Assembly: GCA_951799425.1 (NCBI GenBank)
Contig: OX637405.1
Span: 17,953,089 to 18,017,088 of the forward strand
DNA from: Ilex aquifolium
Lineage: Eukaryota > Streptophyta > Magnoliopsida > Aquifoliales > Aquifoliaceae
Direction: 5' to 3'
Length of the DNA stretch: 64,000 bases
Position numbers and translations under genes: made by a program. This document shows, in pieces, positions 54,266 through 64,000 of the stretch; position 1 is the first letter of the stretch, and each line of letters starts with the position of its first letter. Below the pieces are notes generated by a model. It did not search any database. It was not told the DNA's origin and saw nothing but the letters and a program-made list of their open reading frames with translations.

Positions 54266-56192
54266 TGATCCGAAATGTGTACACCCAAGTGCAGGCGGTC
54301 AAGCTGTAGTAATAATCCGGTTTGAGTCCGGAGTCGAATCCACAGAGAACTTTTGTTGATATTTCTGAGGTAAGCAGTGGTAGAGACCTATTGATTGTAA
54401 CCCTTGAGATTTGCTGTGAGATATGAGTTTTCCTGGACAGAATATAAGATTCTTTCCAAGAGGATTTTCTTAACAAAACAGGAGATAAGTGCTAACTAAA
54501 AAGAGTCACTCTTTAGTGCAAGGATCTGAACATGTAGTTAGTTATCCAGTTTGTCATAATTGTGCTTGATAACTCAATTAACTCCCGTGTCAACAGCAAG
54601 TTAATCGGAAGATAAAGATGGATTGTGAGAATTAAGAACATGATTCCGATGTCTTTCTAGAAGTTTACAAGAATTGCCTGTGCCGAGACTTAACCCGTCT
54701 ACAAACAAGCAAGTATTTCTACAAGACATCCAATCATGATATTAATATTCCATTCTTTAAATGAAGTACAATAAGGGCGAGGATTGAAGGGTAGTCATGA
54801 GGATCTAGCCGGGGTACTTGCCTTGAACTAATGAGTCTTTCTATGCAAGAGTCATCCGTGTCATAGAAAGAGCCCACAGTTATACAAAGTACCTTAGCTT
54901 TGCTAGATGCAATCAATTATCCAATAACAAGAAGAAATAAACGTTAAGCATAAAAACAATGCACAAATGTGATTCCCGGATAACTTATACATGCCCTTCT
55001 CCTCTTACTAAAGAGTGAATGAGAAACTACTCACTCTTCATGGCTTGGGTAAAGCTAGAAAAGTGAGTGATGCTCATCCCTCCAAGTAGAGAACTTAAAA
55101 GATAAAGTAACAACAAACACGGAGCCAATCTTTAACAAAGAATGGGTGAACCACGTTCCACCCTTCACGGCTTTGGTAAAGCTCTAGAAATGTGGAAGAG
55201 TTTCACTCTTCTAAGAAAGAAAGAAGCTCAAGCAATGGAAGTGAAATGCATGAACAATAAAAGTAGAAGAAAGCTAGTCACATTTGGAGGGTGGCTTCCT
55301 CAACCAAGAATTCGAGGGTTGCTTCCTCAACCAAAAGATGAACTATCTCTCTTCTATGCATGTAAAATGAAAGCATAAGCATTAACATATGCATAAAACT
55401 AATTTATAACAAGGAAGAGATGTTGGACTAAAGCCAAAATAATCTCTAAGATAAAGACTTCATACAAGGAAAATAAGCTAAATCTACAATGTGAGTGGGA
55501 GTCTAAGCCTCCATCAACTTTTCTACTTGGCTCCTTTAGCTCTCCAACAAGGGGAGTATTTATAGCCAAGAGGAGGTGAAGGAATAGTGTTTGCCGCCCA
55601 AGTCCAAGTGAAAAGCCAACCACTCTACTGCCAGTCTGTGGAGAACGTTCGAACGTGAGTTGGCGTTCGAACGTTGTTTCTGTTTTTGCACTAAGGGCGT
55701 TCGAACGTTGACTACCGTTCGAACGTTTCTTCTGTTTTTGCACTAAGGGCGTTCGAACGCCAGATGTGTTCTGACCCTTTCACTCGACTGGTCTGTTGGT
55801 CTTCTGTGAAGTTCAGTTCCAACTCTATGCAGTAGTCTGGTCTTCAATCAACTCAAGTGCACGTTCGAACGTGAGTTGGCGTTCGAACGTGACACTCAAG
55901 TGCTTCAGAGCTTCAGTCTTTTTTTCTAACTGCAACACGCCTTCTCTTAGCAGTTGAGTCTGCTACAGTGTAATGTGGACGTTCGAACGTGAGTTGGCGT
56001 TCGAACGTTCTGGCTGTGCTCCAAGCTTCTCCAATTTTGGGCTCTAATGTGCTGGTGTTGCATCCAAGTGTGGTACTTGTTGTTCTTGGGTCCTTGTTCA
56101 GTTTAGGGCCTGAAATGACATCACTTAAACTCCATCAAAGTACAATTAGTCTTAAAACGACATAGTAATATGCTAATTTTAAGTGCTAATCA
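54266..56192 (-). mobile_element. 3' LTR of element C
   Basis: About 1,927 bp. Minus strand starts TGATTAGCACTT at 56192 and ends TTTCGGATCA at 54266. TATA box CTATAAATAC near 55565-55556. CGTTCGAACG-type palindromes lie at about 55644-55760, 55861-55895 and 55979-56010, in the same paired layout as in D. Confidence 0.88.
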
Positions 56193-56205
56193 CACTCCCC
56201 AACCT
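56193..56205 (-). promoter_or_regulatory. Polypurine tract of element C
   Basis: On the minus strand AGGTTGGGGAGTG directly precedes the LTR start TGATTAG; identical to that of D. Confidence 0.85.
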
Positions 56206-58051
56206 AAATATTGTTAGTCTCTAGTAATATAAAAAAATAGAAAAATCTACTCCTCATACCATTTTCGTAGGTCATCCGGTTGCATTTAGCTTATGCAACA
56301 AGCCGTTGAACCACTAGGTTTACCCTAGCGGACGAATGTTGTCTCGTGAGGGTTTCCAGGGAAGCTACCCACAAACTTCAGTCGAACAGATGTGTATGTG
56401 AGATTGCTATTTAAAGTAAATTAGCATCATGGTCGTTGGGACACCAGATTCTCAATTTTGACTTATATCTCACATGTCCTTATTTCACAGGTATTCATTC
56501 TATGCAAAAATTATCATTTGTTACATTGGTATTTGAAATTCTCAATGCAGTAGGAATGATCATTCAAGCAACAGGAATTGTTATATAACAAATACTCTCT
56601 TTTACCACCTTCCATGGATAGTTTCGATTTCACAAACCTCACGTAGTATACCCTCAGCAAAAGTTCACTCTGATTATAGTGACTTGTTTCTCATAGATCA
56701 TGTGTTTAGAAGATGGCCAATCGAAAAATCACATGCACAATTAGGAAAGGAGTGAAATTTTAAAGAAGCAACTACTTATGTTTGGCATAATCTCATGAAA
56801 GAATATTGACGCAATTTAAAGAAATGCTATTTACCATATCCCAATTTTGATTAACAACACATGCATGTAATAGACTTGAGATCAATTAGGGCTTTTCATA
56901 GGTTGTAGCGTGGCCAGAGGTCAGTGGCTAACGAAACGACGTCAGGGATTTTCAAAAACTATCTTCTGTTTACGTATTGTAGCACACCTTTTTCTAACTT
57001 TTTGATATTTTGCCTAGAGATGACATTTCTTTCTTTCACTTTTCTCATTTTTCACTTTCTTGGCAAGTTCTTGCCTTTTTGTTTCTTTTCTGTTTCAATT
57101 TTTCTCATTGATTCTTCTTGCCATTGAAATGTAGCTTCCACAGTCTTCCCCATTTCCTTGCATTTCTGTGTCATATTGATTTACAAGAGGGTGCAAGAAA
57201 ATCAGATAGCAATGGTATGTCCAGTATGTTTTCTTGTGGTTTGGTAATCATTTGGGTTTATCGAAGAAGAAATCATACATTGAGAGCTCAAACATGGCTG
57301 ACTAGGGAAATAATTTTTGTAAAAGAAATGGCTAAGGCTCAATATCAATTCAAAGATGGCCTAAAATCATTTCTCAAGTATGTGCATATGGATGTGTAGT
57401 ATGTGAAGTTTTTCTGTGGGATATGTCAATAGATCGCTTTTAATTGCATCAATCAAAGCAAGATTAATGAGACTATTCAAAAATTGAGAGTGAAAGACTT
57501 TACTTGAGTAAACATCGATTGTCTCTCGAAAGCATCGTAAGGCTCAAAACTCACCCTGATGTTCTTTGTTATCTCCACTGTGTATGTCGGGTTTTCCAGG
57601 GGGTATTGGTTATATATCAATTCCATTTTCGAGTCAGATCTTCCTGTACCTTTAAAATAACAAATATCGATGCACATATGACAATTTAAGTATAGAGAGA
57701 ATACCAATTTTTTCAAGAAATGTGGTTTTAAGTCTCGGTTGATAAATTGAGGTGTCAAACCGATCATGTGCATATTTACTCTAGCATGCATTCTTAACAT
57801 CCACATTTGTTCCATCATATTTTAATTTTATGCTAAATCTACAAATGCATTTAAAACAAATAAAAGTGAAGAGTTGAACCATTCATATCTCCAGATATCA
57901 TTTCTTAGCATCAACCTTAATGATTCAATTCATCCACAATCACAATCACAAAAACTTACAATATCTTTAACAACTACCAAAGAAGAAATTCATAAAAAGA
58001 AGCACTTTAAACAAACATAAAAACAAGAACAAGAACAGGGATCCCTCTCTC
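56206..58051 (-). other. 3' tail of element C
   Basis: Minus-strand equivalent of 29571-31384 in D, colinear and very similar. It contains the small conserved ORF (57477-57818) matching D's 29779-30126, 113 residues and open. Plus-strand open frames here (56924-57399) are antisense shadows. Confidence 0.7.
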
Positions 58052-59144
58052 TCACTCTCCTCCTTGTCCACCATCTCCACCATGTCCACCCCTTATAAGC
58101 CTAAGAATCTCATCTTGCTTAGTTTCAATGCTAAGCATGATGTCTCGTAAAGAACGTCGGGAACTAGTGCTAGGCCCTGCCTCCTGTGGTTGATCTCTCT
58201 CTTTCTCCATCTCTCTCTCCTCCATCTCATCAAGCTCCTCTTGTACCTCATCCACTCCGCGGGCAGGGGGCTCTTCTTGTCTTGCCGCTGGGCCGCCACT
58301 ATGACTTTGGCTTCTCCGGAAGGAAGCCTTGTTCAGTGGCCCCATCGGCTTTTGGATTTCCATCTCGGGCCTCACCTTAATCCCATGATCCTTGCATATC
58401 TCAGTCACTAGGGTGCCGAAGGGAAGTGAATTTCGCTTCACGTCACACCCTTTCTTCATCTCAGTCAACACTAGGGAGGGGAGGTCAATACTTTGCCCTT
58501 TTCCAATAGCATACAACAGTCGGGCCATGTTGGGTAGAATTCATTTTTCCTTCCAATTGGGGCAAAGTTTGACACCGCAATCAAGTTTAACATTTTGTAT
58601 CTGTCAGTTAGCTCCCCTTGTCTAAAAAATTTCTTCCCAGTCCACGAAAAATTGGGTACTCCAGTCAGTTCCTTCCCCACTTCATTCATCGCCACGTTCT
58701 TCCTTGGGGGATAGGCGGGACTTGGTACCCGAGGCACCTCTTGCCTTACCCCCCAAATATAATCTTTATCAACGTCCACATGGACTCCCTTTACATATGT
58801 TCGAATTTCCCCGTCGATGATCTCGGCGTTGGAGTAAAACTCCCGCACCAAGTCGACTACGGCCTCACCGCCGTTCCTCAAATAAAACAACCACCCCTTC
58901 TCTCCATCTCTGCAAAGATCCCCAACTCCGCAAAATCAGCCAAAATCACATCTCTTTCACAAACAATGGCTTTGTTTTAGTAGAAATTTTCATACCTGTC
59001 AGCTTTTAGAGCTGTGGGAAATCGAGTTTTGTCGTATCTTCGCGTGAGTGGTGACATTCCTTCTCGCACTTCCACCACCTCCTCGACGAAGTTGGGCTCC
59101 TGGGTTTTTGGGTTACGCCTGGCAGGAAGCTTGACTCTTGGCAT
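58052..59144 (-). pseudogene. Env-position ORF of element C (broken)
   Basis: Start ATG at 59144 ('MPRVKLPARRNPKTQ'). It matches D's intact ORF but is broken at least twice. A stop after the 'DRYENFY' block (about 58977) leads to an alternate frame open from 58890, and a frame change lies near 58530. The last frame is open 58528-58052 to the Gly/His tail. The domain blocks ('REFYSNAEI', 'GVHVDVDKDYIWG') are preserved. The A-run before the start in D is missing here. Confidence 0.85.
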
Positions 59145-59358
59145 GGTGGTTTCGGTTTTTGAGTTTTGAGGGCTTTGAAATCTTGAATTTCTTTGGGACA
59201 ATGGAGGTTTTTGATATGGGAATGGTCTTGGGAAGGTTGATTTTAGGAAAAAATGGAGAATGGTAGGTGTTTTGGGGTCTGGGTAGTGAAGAGTCACCAA
59301 GGGTTTTTCGATTTTTCAAGAGTTTTGGAGGGTTTTGAAATGAAGAAGACGAACCAGG

Positions 59359-59705
59359 CTTTTATAGCCTGAGTCGTGACGTTCGAACGTGTGTAGAAGG
59401 ATTTTAAACAGATCGTTCGAACGTGGTTTGGCGTTCGAACGTGGTTTGGCGTTCGAACGTGGTTTGGCATTCGAACGTGGTGAGCTCTCAATACTTTTGA
59501 GTTCTGTCAGAGGCTAAAGTACTGTAGGTTCTCTTCGTTCGAACGTTCTATTGGCGTTCGAACGTTAATCTCGTTCGAACGGTCTATTGGAGTTCGAACG
59601 GACTGAGCTCCCAGTACTTTTAAGTTTCATCAAAAGCTTCATCAGAGGCTGAGTACTGTAAGCAGATGACGTTCGAACGTCACCTGACGTTCGAACGTTG
59701 AACCA
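59359..59705 (-). promoter_or_regulatory. Internal env-position promoter of element C: TATA plus palindrome array
   Basis: On the minus strand a CGTTCGAACG-type array (59700-59380, about ten sites; one part is a run of units of 'cgttcgaacgtggtttgg' in plus-strand text, 59412-59480) precedes TATAAAAG at 59366-59359. It is the counterpart of 27960-28249 in D; copy number differs. Confidence 0.75.
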
Positions 59706-59968
59706 AAAAATTAAAATTTTTCTCCACTACACTAAACACAATCAAAGAGGGCTAAACACATAATTTTAAATCAAAAACCTATGTCGTCTCAGGATAAGCC
59801 CCTACCCACGCTTCAGGTTGGTATTCTGGGACATTCCTTACTCGGCCCATATTTTCATTTCAGTCAAAAGAATTTATACAAAAAGATTTTTACACTTTTT
59901 ACAACAAATTCGGACCTTTGGCTTTCACTCCCCCCCAACAAAAGTACACATTTCCTACAAAAAATTAT

Positions 59969-60375
59969 CTAATCCGAGTCTCCCTCTATGTCTGTGTAGA
60001 ATGGACAACCAGTAACTCTCCCAACTTCCTCTCTCACAAACCGGTTAAGCAAAGTACCGGAATAGCATGGCGTATCAGGGTAATCCTTACTCAGCCCATT
60101 CACTATCCAGTCTAATCGATCAAGCGCGCGACCGGAAATTGGTTCAGAACACTGGTTGTACCTTTTTTCGTGAAAGACTCTGCCACACTGTTTACAGGCA
60201 CCAAGCCTTTTGGCACGACGACATTTGGCAAAACTGCTTCTGCCACAGAGGGGTTTCGCTTATTTTTCTTGGATTTCAGCCTTCCTTACTAATCTTTTCT
60301 CATGATCATAGTATGTGCATCAGATGGAAAGGTACGTAGAAATCCTAGGCTAAACCAAAAAAGTTTTACATCCAT
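59969..60375 (-). pseudogene. Cys/His-rich protein of element C (broken)
   Basis: ATG at 60375 ('MDVKLFWF' block). A 2-base deletion in the 'ATGAGAAAAGCAAGA' stretch (near 60298) shifts the frame into stops, and a nonsense change follows a few codons later. The C-x2-C-x4-H-x6-C region is recognisable at about 60210-60150. The same family is intact in A. Confidence 0.75.
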
Positions 60376-60561
60376 GATTGCTAAGTTTTAAGACTCACTA
60401 TCTGGTTCTTTAATGTCTGCCAGTCACAAAGACGATTGAAGCTGATTCATAAGCATAATCATCAATTTATACAATCAATGTTCAAACATGATCAACAACG
60501 ACAATATAAAAATTTTAAAAATTTACGAAAATATAAACTAATAAACTGATGAACTGATCAT

Positions 60562-60597
60562 ACCCCCCTACCTAAACTAAACATTGTCCCCAATGTT
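60562..60597 (-). promoter_or_regulatory. Internal polypurine-like block of element C
   Basis: On the minus strand CATTGGGGACAATG followed by 'tttaggtaggggggtatg', the counterpart of 27060-27093 in D and 48064-48098 in A. Confidence 0.55.
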
Positions 60598-60664
60598 TCG
60601 AATTTACCGGTTCATGGATTGTGGAGACGAAGTTGAATGGTAGAGATCTGTTCACCCGCTGAGA

Positions 60665-60685
60665 CCTACAAATAAAAACACAAAA
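60665..60685 (-). promoter_or_regulatory. Putative 3' splice acceptor of element C
   Basis: Minus strand 'ttttgtgtttttatttgtag' with AG at 60667-60666. The next bases (60665 on) 'gtctcagcgggtgaacag' match D's body from 26991 almost exactly. Confidence 0.65.
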
Positions 60686-60686
60686 A

Positions 60687-60833
60687 TTACTCATCTGTGC
60701 ACAGATCTGGATTTCGGGTAGGCTGAAAATCTTTATGTGTGAGTGCGAATAAAAGAAGAACACCCATGAGCAAATATAAGATTAAAATGCAAAACATGAA
60801 GCAAAATATAGTGTTTGTGGAGTGTGTGGTCAT
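60687..60833 (-). CDS. Small membrane peptide of element C
   Basis: 48 residues from the Met at 60833: 'MTTHSTN', a hydrophobic segment of about 24 residues ('FCFMFCILILYLLMGVLLLF'), then a tail with 'RNPDLCTDE'. Length equals that of A's module 1 peptide. 'LYLLMGVLL' lines up with 'LYYLLMAVLL', and the 'NPD' tail is shared. Although most of C is broken, this frame is open. It is preceded by a pyrimidine-rich tract and the TATA/stop overlap, and followed by the acceptor. Confidence 0.6.
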   Translation of the reverse strand: MTTHSTNTIFCFMFCILILYLLMGVLLLFALTHKDFQPTRNPDLCTDE

Positions 60834-60859
60834 GGGTGGTTTCTCGGATAACAGAGAAC

Positions 60860-61025
60860 TCGAAGACGAACAGAAGGAAGAAGAAGAAAAGAAAAAGAAG
60901 AAGAAGAAGAAATTGGGGGGGGGCAACTGCGGCGGCTGGGAGAAAAAGTGGGTGCCTTATAAAGGCGCCCCAGTGAGTCGGTTTGGAGTAGATTTTTCCT
61001 GACCCGATCCACTGGAGTGTCGACA
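60860..61025 (-). promoter_or_regulatory. Internal promoter of element C overlapping the pol stop
   Basis: Minus strand: TGTCGACAC (61025-61017), then CCTTTATAAGGC (60966-60955), where TAA is the pol stop (60959-60957), then a pyrimidine-rich patch to ~60860. Same order as at 47620-47800 in A, although the pol tail between them has diverged. Confidence 0.55.
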
Positions 61026-63900
61026 GGCGCGAATTTCGGTGGAGTACTCTGGTTCCATTAAAAGAATGGTTTCCACATTTTTAACAAAATCCTCCAAAAA
61101 TGGTTTTAACCGCTGACCATTAACAGTAAAACTATTACCGTTTGTTGGGTTTTCCACTTCAACTGCTCCATGTTCAAACAATTTTTTGACAATGTAAGGC
61201 CCAGTCCATCTTGATTTCAACTTACCAGGAAAGAGGCGGAGTCTTGAATTAAATAGCAAGACTTTTTGAGACGGCTCAAAAGATTTCCGCACAATGTGTT
61301 TGTCATGAAGAATTTTCATCCTAGTTTTAGCAATCTTAGCATTTTCATATGCTTCATTTCTCAATTCCTCCAATTCATTTATCTGAAGTTTCCTTGTTAG
61401 ACCAGCCTTGTCCAAGTCAAAATTCATTGTTTTGATGGCCCAGTATGCCCTATGTTCCAATTCCACAGGCAAGTGACATGGCTTTCCATAGACTAATCGA
61501 TAAGGAGACATGCCTAAAATTATTTTAAAAGCAGTACGGTATGCCCAGAGCGCATCAGTTAGTCTTAACGACCAATCTTTGCGATCTGGATTCACCGTTT
61601 TTTCCAAAATTAATTTAATCTCCCGATTAGCTAACTCAGCTTGTCCACTGGTCTGTGGGTGATAAGGGGTTGCAATTTTGTGAAAAATCAAGTATTTTTT
61701 CATTAAATTCCAAAAAGGACGATTGCAAAAATGAGCACCCCCATCGCTTATGATTGATTTCAGAATTCCAAACCGGGACAAAATATTTTCTTTCAAAAAT
61801 TTGATCACTGTTTTGTGATCATTGTTTCGGCATGGAATTGCTTCAACCCATTTGGATACATAGTCTACAGCCACTAAAATGTACAGATAGCCAAAGGAAG
61901 GGGGAAATAGTCCCATAAAATTGATGCCCCAACAGTCAAAAATTTCAATTACCAGAATGGGGTTTAAGGGCATCATATTTCTTTTAGAAATGTTTCCCAA
62001 CCTTTGACACCTATCACAAGTTAAACAAAAGGCATGGACATCTTTGAAAAGTGTGGGCCAGTAAAATCCACACTGCAATATTTTTGCAGCTATTTTTCTT
62101 GATGAAAAGTGGCCACCGCATGCTTCAGAATGACAAAAATGTTATTACCTGTCTACTTTCATGAGCAGGGATGTAACATCTTATGATTTGATCTTTACAG
62201 TACTTGAATACGTAAGGATCCTCCCAAAAGAAGTTACGAACCTCCCTCAGAAATTTCTTTTTGTCCAACATGGTAAAGGATGGAGGGAGTGTACTAGTAG
62301 CAAGAAAGTTAGCAATGTCTGCATACCATGGTGTCCTATCAATCATGAACAGTTGTTCATCGGGGAATTTCTCATTAATTGGCAGTCCATCCTCATGAGA
62401 TTCATAGGTTAGTCTGGACAGATGATCTGCCACCACATTCTCGACACCTTTCTTGTCCTTGATGACAAGATCAAACTCTTGGAGCAAAAGTATCCATCTC
62501 AAGAGTCTTGGTTTGGCGTCCTTCTTTGTGAGCAAAAATTTTAGGGCTGCATGGTCAGTGAATACAGTAACAGAAGAACCAACAAGATAAGAACGAAATT
62601 TTTCCAGTGCAAAAACTACAGCAAGCAATTCTTTCTCAGTTGTCGAATAATTCATTTGAGCATCATTCAAAGTTTTGCTTGCATAGTAAATCACATGGGG
62701 TTTCTTATCTTTTCTTTGTCCCAATACAGCACCTACAGCAAAATCACTTGCATCACACATTAGTTCAAAGGGAAGATTCCAGTCAGGGGGTTGCATTATT
62801 GGTGCATAAATTAACATGTCTTTTAGCTTGTCAAAGGCTTTTTGGCATGCTTCATTCCAATCAAAGATTACATCCTGACTTAGGAGGTGACACATGGGTT
62901 TTGCTATGGTACTGAAATCTTTTATGAATCTCCTGTAGAAACCTGCATGTCCTAGGAATGATCGAACATCCTTTACAGTCTTAGGGGCAGACAAATTTCC
63001 AATCAGATCTATTTTTGCCTTGTCAACTTTCATACCTTCAGACGACACAATGTGACCAAGGACAATGCCCTGTGTTACCATAAAATGACATTTTTCCCAA
63101 TTGAGCACTAGGTTGGCTTCCTTACATCTGATCAGTACTTTCTCCAGATTGGTTAAACACAAATCGAAGGAATCACCATAGACAGAGAAGTCATCCATGA
63201 ATACTTCCAAAATTTTTTCAACCATATCACTGAACAAGCCTAGCATACATCTTTGGAATGTTGCAGGAGCGTTACAAAGTCCAAATGGCATCCTTTTGAA
63301 TGCAAAGGTGCCAAAGGGGCATGTGAATGTTGTTTTCTCCTGATCATCTAGGGCTATCTCAATTTGTTTATACCCTGAATACCCATCTAAAAAACAGTAA
63401 AATGCATGGCCTGCATATTTGAGGTCAGATGGGAGAGGTTTCAATTCAGGCTTTGGTGGGCTAACACTTGATGAGACTGGCTTTGTGCCAATTGGTGAAA
63501 TTTCTTCGAATTTGGGTGCCCATGTCTCAACAGTATGAGTAGGGCCACTTGGTGGATTTGGGTCATCATCTGTTGTTTCTGATGAGATGAGTTCTAACAG
63601 AGATGATTCAGTAGGATCCTCACAGAATGTATCATCCAGATGTTCCTGTATCAAAGATTCTGTGGAGTTTACTTCCCTTTCTTCCTTTTCTTCTTCTGGA
63701 TGTTTAGCAATATTGAAAATGTTCAGTTCGAGAGTCATATTCCCAAAAGTTAATTTCATGACTCCATTCCTGCAATTGATTAAGGCATTGGAAGTTTCTA
63801 GGAATGGCCGACCAAGAATGACGGGAATTTGGTTCTCCGAATTTATTGCTGGTTGAGTATCCAGAACAATGAAGTCAACAGGGAAGACAAAACTATCTAC
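60957..63900 (-). pseudogene. Pol of element C: protease end, RT, RNase H, integrase (broken)
   Basis: Open frames 63759-62125 and 62078-60957. RT keeps '[17 protein letters not shown]' and FMDD. RNase H keeps 'FTDHAAL'. Integrase keeps D, D, E but has 'WGINFMGLF', changing the first Asp position context (D to N). About 162 codons before '[10 protein letters not shown]' are missing relative to A (44737-45222 there), removing the RT finger region in frame. One extra T near 62138 shifts the frame in the integrase HHCC domain. A TAA lies near 63903 in the protease. Not functional as it stands. Confidence 0.88.
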
Positions 63901-64000
63901 TTAGACAAGCACATCTTCAACAATCTCTCTGGGGGTTTTGACAGATCTGTCGGCCAACTGGAGTGTGACACAAGTGGGTTTAAGTTCACCCAAACCTAAC
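63901..64000 (-). pseudogene. Protease region of element C, cut by the window edge
   Basis: The minus-strand reading matches A's 44160-44270 ('[19 protein letters not shown]', then 'GIVEDVLV'), followed by the stop at about 63903. The active-site block is beyond the edge. Confidence 0.7.

Larger units (their letters stand above)
54266..64000 (-). mobile_element. Element C: Athila/Tat-type element, minus strand, runs past the window edge
   Basis: On the minus strand in order: protease/RT/RNase H/integrase (64000-60957), internal promoter, membrane peptide, broken Cys/His ORF, palindrome array, broken env-position ORF, 3' tail, polypurine tract, 3' LTR (56192-54266). Its pol is closest to A. 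Its LTR and env half are closest to D. It is inactive: an in-frame RT deletion, a frameshift in integrase, and stops elsewhere. The 5' LTR and gag lie beyond 64000. Confidence 0.9.

Noticed and set aside
60067..60339. Plus-strand 90-residue frame in element C
   Set aside because: Antisense to the broken Cys/His ORF; it has an equivalent in D at 27391-27597 on the opposite strand for the same reason.

Overview
The window is nuclear DNA of a flowering plant, probably a eudicot. It is AT-rich, holds one spliced host gene of a plant plastid-type family, and is otherwise almost entirely nested LTR retrotransposons. I cannot name the species. I saw no tRNA or rRNA gene, CRISPR array, bacterial-type operon or viral replicase.

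Left third (1-20.9 kb). A truncated Ty3/gypsy LTR lies at 1-634. A minus-strand host gene encoding a DUF309-domain protein follows at 2043-10165. It has three exons that I join by splice phase, and its second intron is about 7.2 kb, holding a decayed Ty1/copia pol copy that is itself interrupted by a MITE. Next come an AT-rich spacer, a pair of inverted LTR copies (12349-14090), a decayed chromodomain-type Ty3/gypsy 3' half with its LTR (14380-18075), and two further LTR-like fragments (18302-20949).

Right two thirds (20.95-64 kb). This is a nest of Athila/Tat-type (non-chromodomain) Ty3/gypsy elements. Element B (plus strand, decayed) starts at about 20950. Three relatives interrupt it. Element D (24981-33355, TSD CTTGA) sits in B's protease/RT region. 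Element A (40241-54148, TSD GTCGT) sits in B's env-position ORF. Element C (minus strand, from 54266 past the right edge) sits just beyond A. A is very young: its two 1704-bp LTRs differ at about four places by eye, and its gag-pol is one open 1870-codon frame. D has full LTRs and an intact env-position ORF but no gag-pol. C has all parts, but broken.

Comparing A, C and D gives a gene plan I do not know from described elements: gag-pol; then an internal promoter whose TATA box contains the pol stop codon; a 43-48 residue one-pass membrane peptide; a 3' splice acceptor; a basic Cys/His-rich protein of about 141 residues; a second internal promoter; and an env-position ORF of unknown function. 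A carries the membrane peptide + Cys/His module twice and lacks the env-position ORF. D begins, right after the primer-binding leader, at the exact base that follows the acceptor in C, as expected if D is a reverse-transcribed spliced subgenomic RNA.

A second theme is short perfect palindromes centred on CpG (cores TTCGAA, CCGG), arrayed in the U3 of LTRs and again upstream of the env-position ORF. Each element family uses a different palindrome.
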